DNA of 31,584 bases from contig DXYB01000026.1 in the NCBI GenBank assembly GCA_019416065.1, positions 1-31,584 on the forward strand. The letters run 5' to 3'. The notes under the pieces were generated by a model that was given only the letters and a program-made list of their open reading frames with translations, had not been told where the DNA came from and searched no databases. The first letter of the stretch is position 1. The number at the start of each line of letters is the position of its first letter. Below, in pieces: positions 1 through 7,684 of the stretch. Source of the stretch: Acidaminococcus sp. (GTDB taxonomy: Bacteria; Bacillota; Negativicutes; Acidaminococcales; Acidaminococcaceae). The position numbers were made by a program, and so were the translations under genes.

Positions 1-707
1 TTTTGTGAAGGTAAACGTCCACAAGACCCCAACATTTATTATAGAACCTATTTTTTATAATTCTTGCCAATTCTCCAATATTTTGAATCACGTAGTCCGG
101 TGTTCCATATTGGTCGAAAAAGTCCTGGGTAAAGGACGACCAGGCAACTTTGACCGTTTTACACCCTGCACGGGTACCGCTCACCATATCAAAAGGGCTA
201 TCGCCCACAGTGAGGACCTCTTCTGGGGAAAGGCGCAACTTTTTGCATCCTACCAACATGGGCGCAGGTGCCGGTTTATGGTCCGTACACTGTTCATATC
301 CTACGATTTCTTTTATATATGGATCCAGATCCAGGCAGCGTAGTCCTCGTAAACAAGTATCGTGCAGCTTACTGGTGACGACAATCATAGGAACTTGAAG
401 CGCTTTTAACTGCTGTAGCCCTTCTTTCACACCTGGAAAAGAGCGAATCATTTTATCATGCCAGGCGTAATTATACTGCCGGTAATAGTCGACAATTTTC
501 TCTATGGCTGCTCCCGTAGCAGGAAGCCCTACCAGTTGTCCTAAGCCTTCCCGCAGCGGCATCCCAAAAGTATGTATAATATCCTGATCTGTTATAGTCA
601 GTTCAGGGTAAAAATGTCCTAACGTCTGGTGGAATGTCGCCAAAATAAGCGGTGTAGTGTTGGCTAATGTTCCATCAAAATCAAAAATAATTCCCCTAAA
701 AGCCACC
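1..707 (-). pseudogene. HAD-superfamily phosphatase (PpaX/phosphoglycolate phosphatase-like), frameshifted and cut by window edge
   Basis: Read on the minus strand from a GTG at 707, preceded at 7 nt by an AAAGGAG ribosome site. The protein opens with the HAD nucleophile motif DFDGTLA. The run of three T at 660-662 (AAA on the coding strand) then puts the next codons out of frame, and a stop follows after about 25 codons. Removing one base restores an open frame to the window start: NTTPLILATFHQTLG, motif II VVTSK, the lysine motif KPAPAPM and the acidic motif VGDSPFDM. Motif order and length match PpaX/Gph phosphatases, which hydrolyse pyrophosphate or phosphoglycolate-like substrates; the substrate here is unknown. 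The restored frame is still open at base 1, past the usual end of the family (about 215 residues), so the true 3' end is not seen. It is either a real pseudogene or a one-base sequence error. A promoter and the glg operon terminator lie directly upstream. Confidence 0.85.
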
Positions 708-742
708 GTGAAACTCCTTTATACCATAAATCTACATGCCAA

Positions 743-771
743 ATTATACCAAAAATCACCAAAAAGGTAAA
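743..771 (-). promoter_or_regulatory. Promoter of the HAD phosphatase gene
   Basis: The minus strand shows TTTACC, a 17-base spacer and TATAAT (743-748), with an extended -10 (TGGTATAAT). It sits about 35 bases upstream of the GTG start at 707. The -35 overlaps the edge of the glg operon terminator. Inferred from sequence match only. Confidence 0.65.
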
Positions 772-800
772 ACCGCAATCGTTAGGTAGACTGCGGCTTT
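769..800 (-). terminator. Terminator of the glycogen operon
   Basis: Inverted repeat with 12-base arms (769-780 and 789-800, two G-U pairs on the minus strand) and an 8-base loop, ending in a short T run on the minus strand. It lies 11 bases beyond the stop of the amylase/glucanotransferase gene. Confidence 0.7.
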
Positions 801-811
801 ACTATTCATCA

Positions 812-3800
812 TTATATTCTTTTGGTTTTGTGCGCCAGCTCATGCAACCAGCGTGCCAACGATGGGGTGATTTGATTTCCCTGCATTTGCCAGTGCCAAT
901 TTCCTTGGTTGGTACCAGGAATATTCATTCTACAGTTGGCAGGGAGTGCAAGAACATCCTGCATAGGAAGAATCACAGTTTCTGCCCGCCGTGTGTACAG
1001 AAGCTGCATAAGTCCTTGAAGAATATCTTTTAAAGGGGCCTCCTCCGGCAAATCCAGCAGAAAACGAATCTGCCTCTTTTGCCATGTTGTGAGCTCCTTT
1101 TCATACCAGCCCCGTAGCGTATTGTTGTCATGGGTTCCCGTATAGGCCACACAATGGGGTTCTGTATCAAAAGAGACTTCCCCATCAGACCGGCTTTTCC
1201 AGTGAAATTGAAGGATTTTCATTCCTGGCAGATGAAAGCGTTGGCGTAAGGACGATACCTCATCAGTGATCACTCCCAAATCTTCTGCCAGCAGAGGAAG
1301 CGTTACCGCTTTTTGTATGGTTTTTAAGAATTTAGCCCCTGGACCTTCTACCCACTGGCCCTCTCTAGCTGTTTTTGCCCCAAAAGGAACCGCCCAATAG
1401 GCAGCAAAACCACGGAAATGATCAATGCGTACCGCATCAACTTGGCGGCTTATACGCTGCAGACGCTGTCTCCACCAGGCATACCCATCTTTTTCCATGA
1501 CATCGTAGCGATACAGCGGATTGCCCCACAATTGTCCATCCGCGCTAAAATAATCCGGTGGAACACCGGCCACGTGATTGGGGCGTCCCGCTGCATTAAG
1601 ATCAAACAGTTCTTGATGCGCCCAGCAGTCCGCACTATTTAGTGCCACATACATGGGGATATCTCCCAGTATGGTAATAGCATGTTGCCGTGCATAACGA
1701 TGCACGACCTGCCACTGCCTATCTAGCAGGTATTGGACAAATTTTATATGATCCACTGTACCAGCTAATTTTTTATGAACCTGTAACAAGGAATCTTTTT
1801 TATGTTGTTTGATGTCTTCCGGCCACTCATACCACTTTTTGCCATTAAAAAATGCAGCAAGCGCTTTATAAAGGGCATAGTCTTCCAGCCACGCTGCATT
1901 GTCCTGACGAAACTTTTCATACACATCCCAAGAAATGTGCAACTGGGGATCATGACTCATTTTCCACAGAACTTGAGATTTTATTTTCCATACTTTTTCC
2001 CAAGATTCAGCACACGCAGCGTGTTGCGTATATTCCTTCCACAAAGAAGGAGATAGGACTCCTTCTTTCCATAGGGTTTCCAAGGAAAGCAGCCGCGGAT
2101 CCATGGCAAAAGCAGAATCGGATAAATAGGGGGAATCCCCGATAAGAGGTGGATTCAGAGGAAGAATCTGCCAAACTTTCTGCCCTGCGGCATGTAAAAA
2201 GTCTATGAACTTAAAGGCCTGCGGATCCAATTCCCCACATCCATAGGAGTTTGGCAAGCTGGTAGGATGAAGTAAAATACCGGCGCGCTTTTTCTTAGCT
2301 TCCTCGCCGCGCAGGATCTGTACGCCCAGCGGTGGCAAATTCAACGTAAAATGTCCATTTACTACCTTTACAGCAGGTTCTTTCTGTAGTACATCTTCCA
2401 ATGTGCCATAGGCCAAGCCGTCATCATCCACTGTCACACACTGGGATTTATCGCTGCGATTCAAGGCAATGACAAAGAAGCCATCTGCAGCGTCATTCCC
2501 AAAAACATCCTTGCCTCCCTCTATACTACGAGCATACACTAGCACATCTCCCTTGGCATATAAAGGCAGCAGGCGCCCCGTACGTAGCGTAGCGTTTTCT
2601 GTACGCAGATGGGTAAGTTTTTTTGTCCACGCTAGGATATCTTCCTCTTCCTGTCCCCAAGGGTAGGTACGTCGATTATCGGGGTCTTTGCTGCCCCGGA
2701 GGCCTACCTCGTCCCCATAATAAATGCAGGGGGCTCCCGGCAAGGTCATCTGCCACGCTATAAGGAGATACAAGCGTCGTTTTTCTGTTTCTTCTGCCGT
2801 CATTCCTGCAACAGGGCCGTTTTGTTCCAACACTGTAAGAACCCGTTCCACATCATGACTGCCAATAAGGTTCAGCATAGCATAATAATTTTCTTTGGGG
2901 TAGTGTTCCCGCAGATTGTATAATTCTGCATCTGCTCTTGCTGCATCAATATGATTCAGCAGAAAATCCAGCTGAATTTTCCGCTGAGGATAGTTCATGG
3001 CGCTATCCATATCATCACCGCTGAGATAGGTACGCTGCTCCCCATATGCTTTTTTATTGCTGGCATCTTCCCAGACTTCTCCAATTAGAACAGCTTCCGA
3101 ATTTTTCTTTTTCAAGGTGCGGTAAAAGAGCTGGAGAAAAGCTTCTGGTAATTCATCAATCACATCCAGCCGCCATCCGCTGATACCTCTTTGCAACCAT
3201 GTTTTTAGTACACTGTCAGCATTGCGGATGATAAAGTCCAGGTAACTAGGTGTCATTTCCTTTACGTCAGGCAAATCTTTGACCCCCCACCAGGCTTCAA
3301 AATCATCCGGATAGTGTTTGAATTGATACCAGGAATAATACGGGGAATCTTTAGACTGGTAGGCCCCCACATCAGAGAAAGTGCCATATTGATTGAAATA
3401 GCGGCTGTCTGCTCCGGTATGGCTGAATACCCCGTCCAAAATAATTCGAATTCCCTGCTTTTTGGCAGCTGCACAAAATGCTTCAAATTCCTGATTGGTT
3501 CCTAAAAGAGGATCTACTCGTAGATAATCTGCAGTATCATACCGGTGATTACTACGGGCAAGGAAAATAGGGTTTAAATAAATGGCTGTAATGCCAAGTT
3601 CTTTCAGATAATCAAACTTTTCTTGAATTCCTGCCAGGTTGCCCCCGAAAAAATCATAGTATACAATATCTCCAGTTTCCTGGTTTTTGCAGTAGTAGGG
3701 TTTATCATTCCAGGACGTGTGAAGCACCGCATGGGGTTTTCCCTTGGCTATGGCCGTAGTCTTATCACCTTTTCGGAACCGGTCCGGAAAAATCTGGTAG

Positions 3801-4204
3801 ACAATAGCGTTCTTGAACCAATCCGGCGTGTGACTAGTTTTATTGTAGACCGTAATCTGATAGGCTGGCGGTTCCGCCTCATAAAGGCCCCCAATACCGC
3901 CCAGGTGCGCTTCATTATTGCCATAATACCAGACTTTTTCCCCATCTTTAATCACAAAATAATACCAGACCAAAGTTGCAGCTTGCGGCATGGACAATTT
4001 GGCGACAAAGCTGTTCTCCTGCATTTCCATCGGTATATAGGATTCGCCTTTTCCGTTTATCCAAAGGCGCACCTTAGCTGTAAGGGTTGTACTTACCCCT
4101 TCCAAAACACGCAGTCTTAAAAATACAGAGCTGCCGGTTGCGGCAGCTCCGAAAGGGAGACGATCCCCGGTTTGATGGGAATCGTGTTCCAAACGCAAAG
4201 GCAT
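812..4204 (-). CDS. Fused GH13 alpha-amylase/neopullulanase-like enzyme and GH77 4-alpha-glucanotransferase
   Basis: 1130 residues carrying two complete catalytic units. Residues about 1-120 form a beta-rich N-terminal domain (CBM34/Ig-like). Residues about 130-635 are a GH13 barrel: DGVFSH (257-262), GWRLDV with nucleophile Asp347, acid/base Glu376 in IGEVW, and GSHD with Asp451. From about 638 a GH77 amylomaltase begins (AGILLHPTSLP), with GDIPMYV, Asp928 in VRIDHFRG, Glu974 in AEDLG and Asp1026 in THDN. It should cut alpha-1,4 (possibly alpha-1,6) linkages and transfer maltooligosaccharides, recycling the limit dextrins left by phosphorylase. No signal peptide is seen, so it is cytoplasmic. 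The ATG lies 4 nt after the glgA stop, with the SD (GGGGTGAG) overlapping that stop, so translation is probably coupled. It is the last gene of the glg operon. The exact GH13 specificity cannot be read from sequence alone. Confidence 0.93.
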   Translation of the reverse strand: MPLRLEHDSHQTGDRLPFGAAATGSSVFLRLRVLEGVSTTLTAKVRLWINGKGESYIPMEMQENSFVAKLSMPQAATLVWYYFVIKDGEKVWYYGNNEAHLGGIGGLYEAEPPAYQITVYNKTSHTPDWFKNAIVYQIFPDRFRKGDKTTAIAKGKPHAVLHTSWNDKPYYCKNQETGDIVYYDFFGGNLAGIQEKFDYLKELGITAIYLNPIFLARSNHRYDTADYLRVDPLLGTNQEFEAFCAAAKKQGIRIILDGVFSHTGADSRYFNQYGTFSDVGAYQSKDSPYYSWYQFKHYPDDFEAWWGVKDLPDVKEMTPSYLDFIIRNADSVLKTWLQRGISGWRLDVIDELPEAFLQLFYRTLKKKNSEAVLIGEVWEDASNKKAYGEQRTYLSGDDMDSAMNYPQRKIQLDFLLNHIDAARADAELYNLREHYPKENYYAMLNLIGSHDVERVLTVLEQNGPVAGMTAEETEKRRLYLLIAWQMTLPGAPCIYYGDEVGLRGSKDPDNRRTYPWGQEEEDILAWTKKLTHLRTENATLRTGRLLPLYAKGDVLVYARSIEGGKDVFGNDAADGFFVIALNRSDKSQCVTVDDDGLAYGTLEDVLQKEPAVKVVNGHFTLNLPPLGVQILRGEEAKKKRAGILLHPTSLPNSYGCGELDPQAFKFIDFLHAAGQKVWQILPLNPPLIGDSPYLSDSAFAMDPRLLSLETLWKEGVLSPSLWKEYTQHAACAESWEKVWKIKSQVLWKMSHDPQLHISWDVYEKFRQDNAAWLEDYALYKALAAFFNGKKWYEWPEDIKQHKKDSLLQVHKKLAGTVDHIKFVQYLLDRQWQVVHRYARQHAITILGDIPMYVALNSADCWAHQELFDLNAAGRPNHVAGVPPDYFSADGQLWGNPLYRYDVMEKDGYAWWRQRLQRISRQVDAVRIDHFRGFAAYWAVPFGAKTAREGQWVEGPGAKFLKTIQKAVTLPLLAEDLGVITDEVSSLRQRFHLPGMKILQFHWKSRSDGEVSFDTEPHCVAYTGTHDNNTLRGWYEKELTTWQKRQIRFLLDLPEEAPLKDILQGLMQLLYTRRAETVILPMQDVLALPANCRMNIPGTNQGNWHWQMQGNQITPSLARWLHELAHKTKRI

Positions 4205-4208
4205 GGTC

Positions 4209-5663
4209 TCACCCCATCACTTTTTGGTATAATTTGCTGTATTCTCGTGCGGAACGATCCCAGCTGAAATCACTTTCCATCGCATTTTTTGTCAGCTGGT
4301 TCCAGATAACGTCGTCCTCGTAATATCCCATACCCCGTTTTGCCGTAAAGAGCAGCTCATGGGCGTTAAAATTGGCAAAAGTCAGTCCATTGCCTTTACG
4401 GGTATATTTATCATAGGGGATGACGGAATCTTTCAAGCCGCCTGTTTCCCGTACAATGGGAATACTTCCGTAGCGCAGGGCAATCATCTGGGACAAGCCG
4501 CAAGGTTCGTACCGACTGGGCATAAGGAACATATCAGAGGCCGCATAGACTTTATGGGCCAGTGCTTCATTAAAGGTGATCTGAGCAGATACTTTGGTAG
4601 GTTTGCGTCCTTGGAGGCCTCGAAATGCATCTTCATAGGCGGCATCGCCAGTTCCCACAATCACGAGTTGCACATCGTCATCCATCAGCTCATCCATAAC
4701 TCGGGTGACCAAATCCAAGCCCTTGCTTTCTGTCAGGCGTGTCACCATAGCCAGCAGAGGTACGCCGCGTTTGACGCGAAGTCCCAATTCTTGCCGCAGG
4801 GCATCTTTATTGATACGCTTGGCGGCGCGAGCATTTTTCTCCGTGTACTTGGACTTAATATATGGGTCCGTTTCTGGATCATACGCATCTGTATCCAGCC
4901 CGTTTAAGATTCCTATGATTTTATCCTGGTTCTCCCGCATAAAGCCGTCCAGTCCTTCCCCAAAATAAGGGTAGGTAATCTCTTTGGCATAGGTGGGGCT
5001 CACCGTTGTGATCTGATCGGCATACACTAACCCAGCTTTTAAGTAGTTGACATTGCCATCTTGCTCCAGATTTCCATTCGAAAATAGGGCATAAGGCAGA
5101 CCAATGACATCCACCAAAATCTCCGGACCGTAAATTCCCTGGTACTTTAAGTTGTGGATAGTGTAGATGATTTTAATCCCGTCATACCAAGGATCATGGA
5201 TAAAGTCTTCTTTAAGATAGGCCCCTATTAGACCGGTATGCCAGTCATTGCAGTGCAAAATATCCGGATGGAACCCGATTTGGGGCAGCATGGCCAGCAC
5301 CGCCCTGGAAAAATAGGCGAAGCGTTCCCCATCATCATAATACCCATAGCAGGCATCCCGTTTAAAATACTGTTCGTTGTCCAAAAAATAGTATGTCACG
5401 CCATCAAGCTGCAGCGATTCAACCCCGTAATACTGTTGGCGCCAGGCAAGGTTGACGACGCCTTGATAAACCGGCTTCATCTTTTTGGTATATTCCGTTT
5501 TAATGCCGCTGTATTTGGGAATGACGACCCGAACATCATACCCCATTTTAGAAAGAGTTTTGGGTAAGGCTCCCATTACGTCTGCCAAGCCTCCCGTTTT
5601 AATGAACGGAACTGCCTCAGACGCTACAAAAAGGATTTTTGTCTTTTCCATTTCGTTTGCCAT
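4209..5663 (-). CDS. glgA: Glycogen synthase (ADP-glucose starch synthase, GT5)
   Basis: Transfers glucose from ADP-glucose to the non-reducing end of an alpha-1,4-glucan. The GT5 signature is clear: KILFVASEAVPF followed by KTGGLADV (Lys22, the ADP-glucose contact), a conserved HNLKYQG, and near the C-terminus RYEPCGLSQ and ETGGLKDSV, which hold the catalytic Glu and the nucleotide-binding loop. With the ATG at 5663 it is 484 residues, normal for the family. I chose this start because AAGAAGGTG lies 6 nt upstream; the frame is open to a TTG at 5705 but that start has no ribosome site and would overlap glgB. The gap to the glgB stop is 34 nt. Fifth gene of the operon. Confidence 0.95.
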   Translation of the reverse strand: MANEMEKTKILFVASEAVPFIKTGGLADVMGALPKTLSKMGYDVRVVIPKYSGIKTEYTKKMKPVYQGVVNLAWRQQYYGVESLQLDGVTYYFLDNEQYFKRDACYGYYDDGERFAYFSRAVLAMLPQIGFHPDILHCNDWHTGLIGAYLKEDFIHDPWYDGIKIIYTIHNLKYQGIYGPEILVDVIGLPYALFSNGNLEQDGNVNYLKAGLVYADQITTVSPTYAKEITYPYFGEGLDGFMRENQDKIIGILNGLDTDAYDPETDPYIKSKYTEKNARAAKRINKDALRQELGLRVKRGVPLLAMVTRLTESKGLDLVTRVMDELMDDDVQLVIVGTGDAAYEDAFRGLQGRKPTKVSAQITFNEALAHKVYAASDMFLMPSRYEPCGLSQMIALRYGSIPIVRETGGLKDSVIPYDKYTRKGNGLTFANFNAHELLFTAKRGMGYYEDDVIWNQLTKNAMESDFSWDRSAREYSKLYQKVMG

Positions 5664-5697
5664 CGTTATCACCTTCTTTATGGCTCGCATTCTCTTT

Positions 5698-7653
5698 TTA
5701 GTCAATAGATTCAGGACCTTTCTTTATTGGATTTTTAGACACAGGAGACTCTTGTTTCTCCTCTTCCGTACACTTTAGGAAAATAGTGGCAAGCGGCGGT
5801 AATGTCAGCACAAGCGATTGCCGTTGCCCATGCATAGGGATACCTTCCGTATGCAGCTCTTGCGTATTAGCTACGCCGCTGCCACCGTATTCCGTGGCAT
5901 CACTGTTAAAGACTTCCGCATAGGTTCCTGCTATTGGCACCCCTATCCGATAGTTATAACGCACCACTGGGGTAAAGTTACAAATAACATAGGTTCTTTC
6001 CCCTTTTTTAGCCCCATTCCTATAAAATGCAATAACGCTGTTATCCCGGTCATCACAGCTAATCCACTGGAATCCTTTCCAATCGCAGTCTTCCTGCCAC
6101 AGTTCAGGATGTTCAGTATAATATAGATTCAATTGCTGCAAATACTTATGGAGCTTTTGGTGTTGCGGGTATTCCAATAAATGCCAATCCAAACTGTCAT
6201 CATATTTCCATTCGATAAATTGCCCGTATTCGCCGCCCATGAACAGTAACTTTTTTCCAGGATGGGTCATCCAGTAGCCATAGAAGGCCCGCAGCCCTGC
6301 AAACTTCTTCCAGTAATCCCCTGGCATTTTATCCAAAAGAGAATGTTTTCCATGTACCACTTCGTCGTGGGATAATGGTAAAATAAAGTTTTCCGAGAAG
6401 GCATACATCAGGGAAAAAGTGATCAGGTCCTGGCTACCCTTGCGATAGATGGGATCCATAGCCATATAGCGAAGCATATCATTCATCCAGCCCATGTTCC
6501 ATTTGTAGTTAAAGCCCAGTCCTCCGTCATTGACCGGTTTGGTTACCAGGGGCCAGGCAGTGGATTCTTCTGCCACCATCAAAGCATGGGGGAAGTTTTT
6601 AAAAATGGCGGTATTGAGTTTCTGGAGAAATGCCACAGCTTCCAGATTTTCATGCCCGCCATTTTTATTTGGAGTCCATTCTCCTTCCTGCCGACCATAA
6701 TCCAAATACAGCATATTGGCAACGCCATCAATACGCAATCCGTCTATATGAAACTGCTCCAACCAGAACATGGCGCTGGAAATCAAAAAGCTTTGGACTT
6801 CCGTTCGTCCATAGTCAAAATTAGTTGTGCCCCACCCGGCATTTTCTGCTAGTTGAGGATTGCCGGATTCATAACAGGGCTCACCATCAAATAACCGCAG
6901 GCCATGGCTATCCCGGCAGAAATGTCCCGGTACCCAGTCTAAAATCACTCCGATATGCTGTTGATGACACTGGTCTACCAGGTACATAAAGTCTTCCGGC
7001 TTGCCATAGCGACTGGTAGCCGCAAAATATCCTGTATCCTGATACCCCCAGGAACCATCATACGGATATTCACACAACGGCAATAACTCTATATGGGTAT
7101 AGTGCATCTCTTTTACATACGGAACCAATTGCTCTGCAATCTCCCGATAGGTCAGCATGCGCCCTTTTTCACCCCGCCGCCAGGACCCCAGATGGACCTC
7201 GTAAATCAGCATGGGCTCATGATAAGAGTCATAATATTGGCGGGAATACTGCCATTTTTTGTCTTTCCAGGTATATTTCAGTTTGGTCAGACGGCTGGCT
7301 GTATTGGGCCGCACTTCTGAGGAAAAAGCATAGGGATCACTCTTTAAGATTACATTACCGTCTGCGGTGGTAATGGCATATTTGTAAATATCTCCCTCTT
7401 TAAGTCCCGGGATATGGGTAACCCAGATTTCTTTATCTTTCGGACAAGGTTCCATGGGATTTTTGGCAGCATCCCAGCCATTAAAATCCCCCACAACACT
7501 CACGGCACGAGCATGGGGCGCCCACACAGCAAAACGTACGGCAGCTTTGCGCCGAAACGCAGTAAAATGTGCTCCCAAAAAACGATAACTGGCAAAATTA
7601 GTCCCCTGATGATACAAATATGTGCTGTAATCGTCAATGGCACTCAGTTTCAT
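5698..7653 (-). CDS. glgB: 1,4-alpha-glucan branching enzyme (GH13)
   Basis: Cuts an alpha-1,4 chain and re-attaches it by an alpha-1,6 bond, creating glycogen branches. Residues about 30-120 are a CBM48 module (FAVWAPHARAVSVVGDFNGW). The GH13 barrel shows the branching-enzyme versions of the four regions: ILDWVPGHF (237-245), GLRIDGV with nucleophile Asp309, MVAEEST with acid/base Glu362, and LSHDEVVHGK with Asp430. Length (651) fits GlgB. The ATG at 7653 has AAGGAGG about 9 nt upstream. It sits 31 nt after glgP. The C-terminus ends in a short charged tail (about 25 residues) beyond the beta-sandwich domain, probably disordered. Confidence 0.96.
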   Translation of the reverse strand: MKLSAIDDYSTYLYHQGTNFASYRFLGAHFTAFRRKAAVRFAVWAPHARAVSVVGDFNGWDAAKNPMEPCPKDKEIWVTHIPGLKEGDIYKYAITTADGNVILKSDPYAFSSEVRPNTASRLTKLKYTWKDKKWQYSRQYYDSYHEPMLIYEVHLGSWRRGEKGRMLTYREIAEQLVPYVKEMHYTHIELLPLCEYPYDGSWGYQDTGYFAATSRYGKPEDFMYLVDQCHQQHIGVILDWVPGHFCRDSHGLRLFDGEPCYESGNPQLAENAGWGTTNFDYGRTEVQSFLISSAMFWLEQFHIDGLRIDGVANMLYLDYGRQEGEWTPNKNGGHENLEAVAFLQKLNTAIFKNFPHALMVAEESTAWPLVTKPVNDGGLGFNYKWNMGWMNDMLRYMAMDPIYRKGSQDLITFSLMYAFSENFILPLSHDEVVHGKHSLLDKMPGDYWKKFAGLRAFYGYWMTHPGKKLLFMGGEYGQFIEWKYDDSLDWHLLEYPQHQKLHKYLQQLNLYYTEHPELWQEDCDWKGFQWISCDDRDNSVIAFYRNGAKKGERTYVICNFTPVVRYNYRIGVPIAGTYAEVFNSDATEYGGSGVANTQELHTEGIPMHGQRQSLVLTLPPLATIFLKCTEEEKQESPVSKNPIKKGPESID

Positions 7654-7684
7654 AACGCAATCCCTCCTTTTTCACAGGTGCCTT

